From assembly GCF_918797505.1 (NCBI RefSeq), contig NC_092793.1, forward strand, positions 89,044,411-89,108,410: a DNA stretch of 64,000 bases, given 5' to 3'. Positions 52,197-63,776 of this stretch are shown here, piece after piece. Origin of the DNA: Bemisia tabaci (lineage: Eukaryota > Arthropoda > Insecta > Hemiptera > Aleyrodidae). The notes below the pieces were generated by a model. It was given only the letters and a program-made list of their open reading frames with translations. It did not search any database and was not told the origin of the DNA. The position numbers and the translations under genes are program-made. Within the stretch, counting starts at the first letter, position 1; the number at the start of each line of letters is the position of its first letter.

Positions 52197-52463
52197 GGTT
52201 TTAAAGGAGAGCCTGGTCCAGTATCGCAAAAAGGTCAGAAAGGAGAACCTGGAGTTGGAGGTTTACGAGGTCCAGTTGGTTCGCCAGGTTTTGACGGGAG
52301 ACCAGGTCTCAAAGGTGAGCCTGGAAGGCCAGGCTACGGTAGACCTGGAATACCCGGTGAGAAAGGAGACGCTGGAATTCCCGGACGACCAGGTCTGGAT
52401 GGTTCACCTGGCGTTAAAGGAGATTCGGGCATCCCTGGACCGCCTGGTCAGAAAGGAGAGCCT
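52197..52463 (+). CDS. Col4a1: Col4a1 exon 14
   Basis: 267 bp, 89 codons, phase 0 to 0. The acceptor is tttaatctacag before GGT; the donor is gtaagc after CCT. The peptide begins [19 protein letters not shown], where VSQK is an interruption matching [12 protein letters not shown] of Drosophila Col4a1. A second small break is GRPGYGRPG. It ends GQKGEP. The order of these two breaks supports the alpha-1 assignment. Confidence 0.94.
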
Positions 52464-52749
52464 GTAAGCACTTTTATTTTATCAGCAAGTTTATTATAAG
52501 TGTACTATAGAGCCTATTTTTTCCAGTATTGTGAAAAATACGAGACAAGAATATAATAAAAGAGTACCTATATTGTGCCATCTGGAAATTTTGACACATA
52601 TTGACTTTTTAGCTACACTCCTCAAGGGAAACATTTTAATTTTTTTCATGAAGAAACATCGGCTACTTTTTGTAACTAATTAAAAGGTTCTTAATGTAGT
52701 CCATAGTATTGAGAAATTTTAATGTACTCATCTGCACAGTATCACCCTC

Positions 52750-53100
52750 TGGAGAACTTCAATCCGCTCGCAGAGAGGTGCCTTTATGAGGGTCACTTCC
52801 AGTGGCCCTTTTTAAGAATTCTCATCAGGAGCCTTTTTGAGGATCATTTTCAGAGAGCCATTAGAGAGAGATTATTTACGATTGTCATTTTCAGGGGTCC
52901 TTTCAAGGAATTATTTCAGAAAGACCTTCTTATTGGGCTCAATTTAGGGGGCCTTATATGGAGGCTCCTTTTTAGGGTTATGCCTAATTCTAAGAGGGGG
53001 GATTTTGGTTTATGTGCCACTGGGAAGGGGTGGCTTTTCTAAGGGGACGCCCCATTGGATAAGAGAGGTTATTTTCTGGGTGTGTTCCAACATCTAAGGG
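52750..53100 (+). repeat. Degenerate tandem repeat
   Basis: Roughly ten loose copies of a unit such as agggtccttttnagganttatttncagaga follow one another between 52750 and 53100. Period about 35 bp and poorly kept. Confidence 0.45.
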
Positions 53101-53585
53101 GATTTTCTTATAATACTGACTATCTTGGGTATGCAGCTGACTTCATTCCAGATGACTCAAAAAAATCATGGGGCGTTATAGAAATTACCGCTCAAGGTAA
53201 GGTAAGCGGTTAGGTAAGTTACCTCAGTTTTTCTAAGCTTCCATTCTTTTTGTTCTGACGCATCATTTCAGACGTTTCGACTCAATCATGGTGGCTTTCT
53301 TCGGCGCATATTGACCTAGACTACTTAATATTATTTGAAATCTACAACGATAAAATGAAAAACAACTGTCTACGCGCAGGTTACTGTAGCTAACGGCGTT
53401 TGAGTTCAGCAGAGATTCCGTCTTGGCCCGGAAGGCTAGGGCTGAAAGAAAATCTTGTCGCAGATCATCAGTAAGCAGGAGCGTGTCTCGGATTTGTCTC
53501 TAATCTCAGCTCTGGTGGAGAAAGAAAGAACTTTGATTGCCTTATGTATTGACAAATTCATGATGATATTATGACCTTAGAATTC

Positions 53586-53660
53586 GTAGGCGTAGCCTAG
53601 CGGATTGGCGCTCACCTTACAGACGTGAGGTTCATGGATCGCGTTCACTGTTTTGGCATA
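53586..53660 (+). repeat. Degenerate tRNA-like sequence (SINE head?)
   Basis: tagcctagcggattggcgc resembles an A box and gaggttcatggatcgcg a damaged B box at the usual spacing, with a gacgtgag anticodon-arm-like word between. No A tail could be tied to it. Could be a diverged tRNA-SINE. Confidence 0.4.
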
Positions 53661-54386
53661 TTTCTTATGCCGTTAACAGTCATTCAAGCTGCGTCCGACG
53701 ATCAAGGAATATTTCTCCATAAAATAAGAGTGAGGCGTGCATTTTGACTCATGTAGTTGAAAAGGGCTCCTCTTGCTTCAGAAGAACTTCTGGACCTGAG
53801 GTCTAGGGTCCCTGTATTAGGGTATACAGGGACCCTAATTTTACCTGAACCGTCCAATAAACATGTCTTTTCCGTGTAGGAAAAATCAGACTCCGAAGAC
53901 AGGAATGAATGTAACATAATGAGCAGCTAACATACTTAAGTATTCTAGGTGGCGGTAGCCACCCCGGTCCAATCCTAAAATACTCCCCCTAATAAGTGAC
54001 AACGACGGGTGGCTGCTGCCTAACTAGATATACCTACATGGAGAAACTCAATCGGGTTGGCTTGCACGGTTTGCGGTCCATTTAGCTATCCTGCTAGTTA
54101 CGTCGTCGTAGAGTACCTAAATCCCAAAAACCCTTTTTTTTTGTAGAAGATGCTCAGATCTACTTATACCTAATGCCCACCCTTTCTGAGTTTAGTTGAA
54201 TATTACAAAAATTATTAAGCATTAATGACAAATTTTGGACCCCAAAAAACGCTTATGATGGATTTGTTGAGCAGATTCGGTGCCCGCGAAACGCTTGGCC
54301 GCGGAAGGCGGGCGTGATTACGTCTAACAACCTACAGCTATAACCGTAAAAAAAAACCCTATGAAAGTATGTATATTTTGAATCTA
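53661..54386. other. Intron 14, unassigned
   Basis: A short palindrome tagggtccctgtattagggtatacagggaccctaa (53802-53837) is seen. Otherwise nothing. Confidence 0.5.
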
Positions 54387-55718
54387 CAGGGTGTTCGAAA
54401 AGTCCCCTCCCCCCTCTAACTTTTGACCTAATTGAGGTAGAGATTTGAAACTTGGAGGGTGTTCCTATATCAAAGGGAACTACTTTTTGACCTCCCCAAA
54501 ATTTTTAAGGGGCCCCCCCTTGGGGGGGTTACGGACCCTAACTTTTTTTTTCAACTGGGAAGACCCCCTTTGTGATACCTCGTTCGAAAGAGCATAAAAA
54601 AAGAAAATTTTTGGCGCAATCCCGAAGTCATTATCTCAAACCGTTTCAAAATGGCGGCCGGTCAAAGTTCAAAACGGCCGAAAATTGGCACCTCTGCTAT
54701 TTGCACATGGATTTGCATGAAACTCGGTATCAGGGGGTATTTTGGCACAAGAAAAACGAATTTGAGGTTAGATTTTTAAAAAAAACCCTAATTTTTCAAA
54801 ATGGGCGGCCATTTTGAAAAATTTGGTTTAGGCTCAAAGTGACGGACTATTTGACAAACTCGATTTCTTGCCAATGGATTCACCTGAAATTCGGTAACTG
54901 GGGGTATTTTGACCCGAAAAGAACGAATTTGACGTTACATTTTTAAACAAACCCTAATTTTTCAAAATGGTCGCCGATTAAAGTTCAAAACGGTCAACAA
55001 TTGGCAACCTCGACTTTTTGCCGATGAATTCGCCTGAAACTCGGTGTTCGGGGGTATCTGGGTAGATCTGGGTAACCAGATACCCCCAAACCTCGAGTTT
55101 CAGGCGAATCCGTCGGCAAAAAGTCGAGGTTGCCAATTGTTGACCGTTTTGAACTTTAATCGGCGGCCATTTTGAAAAATTAGGGTTTGTTTAAAAATGT
55201 AACGTCAAATTCGTTCTTTTCGGGTCAAAATACCCCTAGATACCGAATTTCAGGTGAATCCATTGGCAAAAAATCGAGTTTGTCAAATTTTCTGCCACTC
55301 TGAGCCTAAACCGGCGGCCATTTTGAAAAATTAGGGTTTTTTTTAAAAAATCTAACGTCAAATTCGTTTTTCTTGTGCCAAAATACCCCCAGATACCGAG
55401 TTTCAAGCAAATCCATGCGCAAATAGAAGAGGTGCCAATTTTCGGTCATTTTGAACTTTGACCGGCCGCCATTTTGAAACGGTTTGAGATAATGACTTCG
55501 GGATTGCGCGAAAAATTTTCTTTTTTATGCTCTTTTGAACGAGGTATCACAAAGGGGGTCTTCCCATTTGAAAAAAACTCCCCCAAGGGGGGCCCTTAAA
55601 TATTTTGGGGAGTTCAAAAAGTAGTTCCCTTTGATATAGGAACACCCTTCAAGTTTCAAATCTCTACCTCAATTAGGTTAAAAGTTAGAGGGGGGGAGGG
55701 GACTTTTCGAACATCCTG
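54387..55718. mobile_element. Hairpin element, CAGGGTGTTCGAAAAGTCC ends, TA flanks
   Basis: Left cagggtgttcgaaaagtccc (54387) and right ggggacttttcgaacatcctg (55698-55718) are flanked by TA. Arms of about 650 bp mirror each other to the centre near 55065. Inside each arm a tttgtgatacctcgttcgaa module is followed by three variants of a block with attttgaaaaattagggttt. Non-coding. Confidence 0.9.
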
Positions 55719-56318
55719 TATGGTTTGCAATGCACAGGGCCGAATTTACCTATAGGGTACTGGGGCACTTGCCCATAGCGGCAAATTTTGAGGGGCGGCA
55801 AATTTTGGCACTGGATTAATTGAAAGTTAGAGCGAGAAAAAAGGAAAAAATGGAGACAGAGACGGAGCGAAGTGAAAAGATGAGCGGCAAAATGTATGAA
55901 GGAAGGGAGTCGACGCCTGACGGGAGCGGCAAAGCTGCCGCCCCTTAGGTCGGGCCTTGAGCGCTAGGATGATCGTTCGTTGGAGTGATACTAAACAACA
56001 CGGCAATTTTAAACATCGAGGCAGACTTGATAATCAATTTAGACGTTGATGCTCTGGTTGACAGCTTTGCTAAACTGAAAACCCGGAGAAAAACTTTTTA
56101 ACCAGATCTTCCGAAAATACATTGCAACTAATACATTGAGCTACACTAGCTTCAACTTTGTCTCCACATTTTATTTTTTTCTCATCCATTCATTCCATTT
56201 TATATATTCGCGGCGCATTTTGAAGCAGCTACGCGCACGCCCAGGCGGCGCACGAGGGGGGGGGGCAAGATGAGATGGCGTGGGAAGTTGAGAGTGCGGG
56301 GAGGGGGAGGAGGGGATA
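55719..56318. other. Intron 14, between hairpins
   Basis: The words gcccatagcggcaaattttgaggggcggcaaa (55772-55803) have a counterpart at 57340-57365 (ttgcccaggggcggcaaaaa), on the far side of the next element. So the two flanks may be one older repeat split by it. Nothing else. Confidence 0.45.
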
Positions 56319-57289
56319 GGGGAGACCGGGGCTATGTTGACCAGATTTTTTGAAAACTTGTGTCTGAAGAAACAGAAGAATAGAATGCCATTTCTTTAAT
56401 GCTCTAATCCTTGAGCATACAGTGTAAAATTAAAATCAACTGAAAACATTGTACAAAATACTTTAATTTTGTGAGTTTCACGCGTTTTTATAAGAAAATC
56501 CATTTTGGTCAGCATAGCCCCTGCTTGGGGCTATATTGGCCACCCCCGGGGCTAAGTGAGCCACCTGTAAGGAAGCTATGTTAAACTTGTTCAGTTGATT
56601 GTAATTGCACTTAAAAAGCTTAGTATTATGCCCTTACACTTATCTTTCGTAATGTTTGTAAAAATCAATACCTTTGGAGCTGAAAATTTAAAAATAAAAA
56701 AAAAAAAAAATTAAAGAACAGTATCAAATTTAATAAGTGAGTTGGCGTGAAAAGCAACTTAACAAATAATAAGAAGATCTACTTCTCCACTAAATAGGAC
56801 CGTTTTAAACTCAAAGAAAATGGATTTGAAACCTTACGCAAAAAAAAGTATAAAATGTATGTCTTCTTAGTAGGTCAACATAGCCCCAGAAAAATGGTCC
56901 ACATAGCCCCGATCGAGGTTACCTCAAATCAAAGTCATCCAACTGAGAAACAAGGAGTCAAAAGCCATAAATCCATACACTAAAATCAAAGGAAAGGGGT
57001 CTACTTCAAATAGAAACAAAGATTAATAAGATACAAAATAAATACTCGCCACAGCAAACAAAATTCAAAATTAAAAAAATCGCGTTTTCGGGCTATTTTC
57101 GAAGGTAAACAAGAATGTTACAGCACAGAGCATAACAGAGGGGGACACCATCGATGTTGATATTTTAAATTGTTAGTCTACATCGCTGCCAACCTTTTTG
57201 CTCATCAAAACATCAAATTTACATTTTCCTCTACAAAATTCTCACGATGGTTATCATAGCCCCGTGGCCAACATAACCCCGGTCTCCCC
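56319..57289. mobile_element. MITE-like element, GGGGAGACCGGGGCTATGTTG ends
   Basis: Left gagaccggggctatgttgac and right gccaacataaccccggtctc are inverted. The motif tcaacatagcccc recurs inside in both orientations (56505-56545, 56875-56915). Resembles the 14341-15290 element in having ggggctat motifs and short internal echoes. Non-coding. Confidence 0.82.
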
Positions 57290-57952
57290 TGTTGACAATA
57301 TAGTGGCGAAATATTGCAGACCCAGGGGCGGAAAAATGTAGCTTGCCCAGGGGCGGCAAAAAGCTAAATTCGGCCTTGGCATAATCATTTTTTTGCAAAA
57401 TTGAAAAAAGTAAGGAGGTACAGGGAGAAGAATCGATAAGTGAGTCATTTATTGATGATTTAAAAGTATACCTCTTGTCACAGCTGTGGCGGTCCTGAGA
57501 GCATTAAATCCATTACATTTCGTAAGATTTCAATCTGTAGACTCCAAGGATTCCACCTCCGGAAAGTTTGCAGACTTTTATGGGCACCAAAATGAGAAAT
57601 AATCGAAAGAAGTAGGGTCTGTCAATTCTTTAAAAAAATTTCGAATTTGAAAACAACTTGTAGAACCGCGCGATGGATGGTGAGCACCGTCTCCAGTAAC
57701 TAAATGTTGGGTTTTTTCTGTCATTTAATATGTCTTTTAATATTTAAATAATAAGAATAAGATAGATGGACACGTGTTTCTATTTTATCATAGTCGAAAA
57801 TGACTGGATCCATTTCTATATAATCCTTTCATGATTCCCGCACCCTTGAAAAATTCAGATGTCACATTAAGTACTCAGATCGCAACCTCTTATTACTGCC
57901 CAGCGGCCCTTTTTCAAGTAATTGTTCACGAATGATTGATGATATCCCACAA
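57290..57952. other. Intron 14, unassigned
   Basis: Beyond the flanking echo at 57340-57365 nothing is recognised. Confidence 0.4.
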
Positions 57953-58945
57953 CAGGGTGTCCCAAAAGTCCCTTCCACCCCCTCTAAGATTTTACCTAAA
58001 TAATATTTTGAAACGAAAATTTGGGGATGCTCAATGCTCATCAATCAATGTTATCTCCTTTTGAGGCCCCCCCAAATTTTCGTCCCCCCCCCCCCATGGA
58101 GAGGAGCTACGCACCCCAACTTTTTTTTTCAAACAGCAATTTCCCCTCCTCTTTGTGACACATCAATCGAAAGAGGATAAAGTAGAACATTTTTGGCACA
58201 AACCGCATAGGTCAAGATCTTGATTTTTGACAAAATAGGGGCCCGTAAAAGTTCAAAATAACGAAAATTTGACATCTCCGATTTTGAGATGGATTGGGAC
58301 GATACCTAGTATCCAGGGGGTTTTGGGGACGGAAATAACGAGCCTGGAATTAGTTTTCCGGAAAATTCTGTCGTTTTCAAAATGGCAGCGGTCAAAATGC
58401 CGACCTAGAGCGGCAAGAGAATATTTAGGCTGCTCATTGGTGGATTTGTATGAAACTTGGTTTTCGAGGGTATTACGGCACGAGAAAAACGAATCTTTTT
58501 AATTTTTGAAATTCTAATTAACTAATTAGAAATTTGAAATTTGCCGGAAAACTAATGCCAGACTCGTTTCTCCCGCCCCACATACCCCCCGGATTCTAGG
58601 TTTCGTCCCAATCCGTCAACAAAATCGGAGATGTCAAATTTTCGTTATTTTGAACTTTGACCGGTCCCCTTTTTGTGAAAAATCAAGATCTTGACCTACG
58701 GTTTGCGCCAAAAATGTTCTATTTTTATCCTCTTTCGAATGATTTGTCACAAAGGGGGAGGGGGGTTACTATTTGAAAAGAAAGTTGGGGTCAGTAGACC
58801 CTTCTCATGGGGGATCCGAAAATTTGGGGGGCCTCTGAAGTAACTAAAATTGACCTATGAACATTGAGCATCCCCAAAGTTTCGTTTCAAAATATTAATT
58901 AGGTAAAATTTTAGAGGGGGTGGAAGGGACTTTTGGGACACCCTG
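57953..58945. mobile_element. Hairpin element, CAGGGTGTCCCAAAAGTCC ends
   Basis: Left cagggtgtcccaaaagtccc (57953) and right gggacttttgggacaccctg (58926-58945); TA follows on the right, AA stands on the left. Arms about 470 bp. A module tttgtgacacatcaatcgaa / agaggataaa (58152-58182) corresponds to that in the 54387 and 19774 elements. Non-coding. Confidence 0.9.
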
Positions 58946-59083
58946 TACAGTGAGTTCAAGATATTATTTCTCGTTAATCAGATTTAGCAACTTTCCACCA
59001 GAAAATCATCATTTCCCTCGATACGATGATGTGTGTATGGTTCTCAATCTGTAGCGAATGAAGCTGCGTTTCCATTTTCTTCT

Positions 59084-59710
59084 AAAATGGGCCTGTTGCA
59101 AACTTTTGCTAGAGCAAAAATAAGGGTTGTTTCTCATAGATAATGCCTCAAAAATCACGATGAGCGCATTGGCAAAGTCTGAAATGCACTCATAACTTCA
59201 CAGTCTGCGTAAGAAATTTGCGGTTTTTTGAGCTTCCCGCTTCAAAAGCGATACTACGGCACAGGTGAACCTTTTGTAAGAGGAGTCGTTCCATCGTCGG
59301 CAATACTCATCATGGCCGACGCCAATCCGCCAAAACACGTGTGATGGGACGAGATAATACCTGAACTGGATTAGACCAGATAACAATCGGCGTGTTTTAA
59401 CGTTCATGTTTTCCACGCCCGCATTGATTGACCTTGAACTCTCCTCGAATTACGCGCAAAACTGCGCGCAAGTGTCGGCCATGATGAATATCGCCGACGA
59501 TGGAGCGACTCCTCTAACAAAATGTTCACTTGTGCCGTAGTATCGTTTTTGAAGCGGGAAGCTTAAAAAAACGCAAATTTCTTACGCAGATTGTGAAGTT
59601 ATGAGTGCATTTCAGACTTTGCCGATGCGCTCATCGTGATTTCTGAGGCATTATCTATAAGAAACAACTCTTATTTTTGCTCTAGCAAAAGTTTGCAACA
59701 GGCCCATTTT
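59084..59710. mobile_element. Hairpin element, GGGCCTGTTGCA ends
   Basis: Left aaaatgggcctgttgcaaac and right gtttgcaacaggcccatttt are exact inverse copies, arms about 300 bp with few mismatches, loop about 59390-59480. High arm identity suggests a young insertion or arm homogenisation. Non-coding. Confidence 0.9.
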
Positions 59711-60403
59711 GCCAGCAGCCTGCCTCCTCTGAAGTTGATGTATCTTTTCTCAGTGTATCGTGCTACTGGTGCATAAAGCTTCAACACTTTCATAGACTTG
59801 TAATGCTTTGTATTGGAAAACTGGTTAACGCATTCACCCGTCAGTCGAGGTTACGTGTCTACTTAAACAAGCTACGCTTCACTTTGTTATTGCCTTTTGT
59901 TGCACTACTCTAATGAAATCAACTCAATATAACAAAATTAAAGATACTTGACCTCGAGCATTACTGTTAATTTGATTATTAGATAGTCTCTTTGATTCTG
60001 AGTCGGAAGTTGATTGACTCATCAAATTTGCCTGTTTTTGGATAAAATTTTTCAAATCAAGATCTTTCATATGACCTCTGCAGAAGGTTTTTTTGTTTCA
60101 TGCATCAGAATTAAGGGACAGGAAGCTTAGAAAAAATGAAGTATATTGTAAAAATACCAGGCGGTCATTCTGAACGATTTTTAATACTTATGCATATAGG
60201 TATTGGTATTCTAGCAGATATACTCAATATCAAAAAGTCTCATTTTTTTAAGCTAATGCAATAGATGCATTTCATTCAAGAAAGGGCATCCCTGCCAAAC
60301 CATGTTGAGAGAATCTCTTTTTAATAGATTTGTACCTCCAACACGTAAAATACTGTCAGTTCAGCCAAGAAAAGGAAATGCCTATCACTGATATTTTTCG
60401 CAG
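59711..60403. other. End of intron 14
   Basis: Nothing recognised except the exon 15 acceptor. Confidence 0.4.
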
Positions 60404-60575
60404 GGTTTTCGAGGTATTCCTGGAGCAATTGGCCCTCCTGGAATCGATGGGTTGCCTGGTAAAGATGGAGAACCTGGTTTTGCGGGACCTGTCGGCATGC
60501 CTGGAGAGAAAGGTGATAAAGGATTAGTTGGGTTACCCGGTCTTGATGGCTCAAAAGGAGAATTAGGTTTAACTG
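60404..60575 (+). CDS. Col4a1: Col4a1 exon 15, last one in the window
   Basis: 172 bp, phase 0 to 1. The acceptor is tatttttcgcag before GGT; the donor is gtaagt in the split Gly, a strong site. The peptide begins [16 protein letters not shown] and ends GSKGELGLT plus the split Gly, perfect triplets. The next exon should begin with GT or another dinucleotide completing Gly; none is seen before 64000, so the gene continues to the right. Confidence 0.93.
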
Positions 60576-60637
60576 GTAAGTCTCGATTGCACAAATTATA
60601 TTCCTTCTCTCTGATATGAAAATTTTCGAGCCCTGTA

Positions 60638-62313
60638 CAGGGTGTTTCAGACCACCCGTACCAGGCCTTTTTCTCGGTTGTTTTAGGTCGCACGAAGTCA
60701 GAGATCGCGGGGATGAATAGGGAATCGACCCAAAGGAATCCGAATTTCGTGGTCCTGAAACCACCCCCCCCTCGGGGGTGTAGAGGGGGTCACGATGCTA
60801 AAAGTCACGGTTCCCGACCAAATTGCGGATAGATCGCATCAGAATTGAGAAGCACGGAAAATTTCACGTGAAATTGACCCCTATAAATCTAAAATCGGAC
60901 CGCATCTAAGGCCCAAAAATGACTCCCTAAAGAGGGGGACAGTACCCCCCTCCATAATTTCTCTTTGGTCTCAAAATTGACGTAGATTCTCCAGAAAAAG
61001 ACGGTTTCCCAGGTAATCGACCTCCAGAAATCCAAATTTCATAGTCCCGAAGCTCCTCTAGCCCCCCTTGGGGGGTAAACGGGGGGACCCAATTTGAAAA
61101 ATTGGGGCTCCTTTCCTAATTGCAAATTGATTGCATCTAAATTGAGGAGCAGAACACATTTACATCTTACGTGACTCCTAAGAGTTCTAATTGACCCCCC
61201 TGAATTGCAGAAAGTAACTCCCTGAGGAAGGGGGCCTCGCCTCCGCCAAAAATTTCTCAGGATTCCTCTTTGGTCGCAGAATTGACGTCGATTCTCCAGA
61301 AAAAGACGGTTTCCTATGTAATCGACCCTGAGGACTCTAAATTTCATGTTCCCTGAGCTCCTCGGGTTTGATTACATAGGGAACCGTCTTTTTCTGGAGA
61401 ATCGACGTCAATTTTGCGACCAAAGAGGAATCCTGAGAAATTTTTGGCGGAGGCGAGGCCCCCTTCCTCAGGGAGTTACTTTCTGCCGTTCAGGGGGGTC
61501 AATTAGAACTCTTAGGAGTCACGTAACATGTATATGTGTTTTGCTCCTCAATTTGGATGCAATCAATTTGCGATTCAGAAAGGAGCCCCGATTTTTAAAT
61601 TTCATGTTCTCTGAGCTCCTCGGGGTCGATTACATGGGAGACCGTCTTTTTCTGGAGAATCGACGTCCATTTTGCGACCAAAAAGGAATCTTGAGAAATT
61701 TTTGGCGGGGTCGGAGCCCCCCTCCTCATGGATTACTTTCTGCCGTTCAGGGGGGTCAATTAAAACTCTTGGGGGTCACTTAAGATGTAAATGTGTTCTG
61801 CTCCTCAATTTGGATGCAATCAATTTGCGATTCGGAAAGGAGCCCCGATTTTCAAAATTGGGCCCCCCCGTTTACTCCCCAAGGGGGGCTAAAGGAGCTT
61901 CGGGACCATGCAATTTGGATTTCTCAAGGTCGATTACTTGGGAAACCATCTTTTTCTGGAGAATCTACGTCAATCTTGAGACCAAAGAGAAATTATGGAG
62001 GGGGGTACTGGCCCCCTCTTTAGGGGGTCATTTTTGGGCCTTGGATGGGCCGATTATGGATTTTTAGGGGTCAATTTCTCGTGAAACTTTCCGTGCTTAT
62101 CAATTCTGATGCGATTAATCCGCAGTTCGGTCGGGAACCGTGACTTATAGCATCGTGACCCCCCCTTTACCCCCTGAGGGGGGTGGGGGATTTCGAGACC
62201 ACAAAATTCGGATTCCTTGGGGTTGATTCCCTATTCAACCCCGCGATCTCCGACTTCGTACGACCTTTACCAACCGAGAAAAAGGCCTGGTACGGGTGGT
62301 CTGAAACACCCTG
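60638..62313. mobile_element. Hairpin element with unequal arms, CAGGGTGTTTCAGACCACC ends
   Basis: Left cagggtgtttcagaccaccc and right gggtggtctgaaacaccctg, TA at both outer sides. The palindrome centre is near 61350. A block including ctttttctggagaatcgacg appears twice in the left arm (61268, 60961 as complement) and three times in the right (61388, 61642, 61949); the middle right copy has no partner. Repeated chance frames follow this. Non-coding. Confidence 0.9.
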
Positions 62314-63010
62314 TATATACATACATAAAGTCGCTTTTATAGCGCCGCCTCGCGCTCTGCGACGCCCAATCGCCAATGCCCCCTATCCTCCCAGAGATCA
62401 TCAGGCAATTGGCACCTTCTGATCTCCTCGTCCACCCCTTGTCGCCAACCTTTCACAGGACGTCCACGCCGTCGCCTTCCGGGAGGAACCCAATCGAAGA
62501 CCTGCTTGGGCAACCGGTCGTCTGCCATCCTTCGCACATGTCCATACCAGACCAACTGCTTGGACCTGATATCGTGCACGATGTCCTTCTCTACACCCAT
62601 GATCTCGCGTACTTTTACATTGCGGATACGCTCTCTTCTTGAGATGCCAGCAGACCTCCGCCAAAAGTCCATCTCAGTTGCCCTAAGCATGTCTTCAGTC
62701 AGGCAGCAAGTCCCGCTTCATGTCCCTTCGCAGCCCTTTCAGCAACTTCCAGCTCTCAGTGCTTTTCCTTCCTCCTATGTACGTGTCTATTTTGTTACAG
62801 CTCCTCTCCCAAGATTCGTTCTTTTTCTTGGTTATGAGCCTTCGTACCTGCGTCTGAGCTTTTTTATACGCCTCTTTGTCTTCTATTTTTTTAGAGGAAA
62901 GGAACTGATGATATTTTTTCCGTTTCTCCTGAATCTCCTTCTCAATTTCTTCGTCCCACCAGTAAGGTTTTTCGCTAACTTTCCTATCATCAGCGACACC
63001 AAGAGCCCCC
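62314..63010 (-). mobile_element. RTE-like retrotransposon with RT core deleted
   Basis: On the minus strand, 63000-62695 reads EKPYWWDEEIEKEIQEKRKK and SWKLLKGLRRDMKRDLLPD, the linker between endonuclease and RT. Then 62690-62337 reads MLRATEMDFWRRSAGISRRE and RGRPVKGWRQGVDEEIRRCQ, the C-terminal end. The whole RT palm between is missing. The 3' end is agcgcta-taaaagcgac then a short (tatg)n tail against the hairpin element. Relative of 27145-27678, better preserved. Dead. Confidence 0.88.
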
Positions 63011-63042
63011 CCCCCCCCACCAAGAGCGACACCCTGTATATC
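63009..63042. repeat. Isolated TACAGGGTG-type end
   Basis: The words caagagcgacaccctgtata form a single end; together with the complete right end at 62313 the RTE fragment is bracketed by two family ends. G/C run 63007-63020. Confidence 0.45.
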
Positions 63043-63049
63043 GTTCGTC

Positions 63050-63193
63050 AATTATTGTCAAAAAGCAATTTGAAAACTTCATCAAATGGAAAGAGCACTT
63101 GAAAGAGGCAAATACTGTCTTGCTGTATTTCTAGACGTTACTCAGGTCTTTGATAAAGTATCGCACAAAAGTTTAATTAAATTTCAAGCTTGA
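63050..63193 (+). pseudogene. Jockey-like reverse transcriptase scrap (palm motif)
   Basis: In frame from 63086: MERALERGKYCLAVFLDVTQ, then VFDKVSHKSLIKFQA and a stop. FLDVTQAFDKVWHKGL is the hallmark of the first palm motif (catalytic Asp) of jockey-type non-LTR reverse transcriptases; here AFD is VFD and VWH is VSH. Only about 35 codons remain and no ORF scan of 60 residues would find it. Confidence 0.75.
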
Positions 63194-63226
63194 GTCTTGC
63201 CCGCCTGGCACGCTAAATTGTTAAAA

Positions 63227-63776
63227 TGGACCACTAGACAAGGTACGAACGTAAGCATTCTGATACATGTTTCTTAACCAGAATTTCATGTAGAATATGA
63301 TTTGTGCAACGAAAATTCCTGAAACCAACTCCTAATGGAGATATTAACATTTTTATTTCACATTGGTTACGAGGAATTTGAACTGCCCGCTCACAAGAAA
63401 CTCAAAGCTCTACGTGAGTCAAATCGTGCACTACAACAGTTTCAGCAAGCTTCTCAATCGAGCAATGTTCATTTCCCACCATATGTTGTTCAAACTATAA
63501 GTAATTTGCTATAGCTGAGCCAAAGCGTCAAGATTGAGGTTGCCAGATTTGTGTATCGTAGAGACTGTCATGATAACGTTTAGCGCACGATGTGAATCAC
63601 GTAGAGCATTGAGTTTTCATGAGCGGGTGGTTTGAATTCACGCATCAAGAATCATTAAATATCTTCGAAAGGAGTTGATTTCGGTAAATTTCGTTGTGTG
63701 CATCGTGTTCAACGTGAAATTTTGGTTTATAAACGTTTATCAGAATGCTGAAATTCGTACCTTATCTAGTGGTCCA
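63227..63776. mobile_element. Hairpin MITE, TGGACCACTAGAYAAGGTACGAA ends
   Basis: Left tggaccactagacaaggtac and right gtaccttatctagtggtcca are inverted, arms about 200 bp (cccgctcacaagaaactcaa against ttgagttttcatgagcggg), loop 63432-63576. Non-coding. Confidence 0.87.

Noticed and set aside
61346..62067. Repeated frames with LENRRQFCDQRGILRNFW that look like a protein repeat
   Set aside because: They follow the 254-307 bp DNA units of the hairpin on both strands and have stops and frame changes; DNA repeat explains them.
62506..63102. 198-residue + strand frame
   Set aside because: It is the opposite strand of the RTE-like element, whose minus-strand reading carries the recognisable protein.
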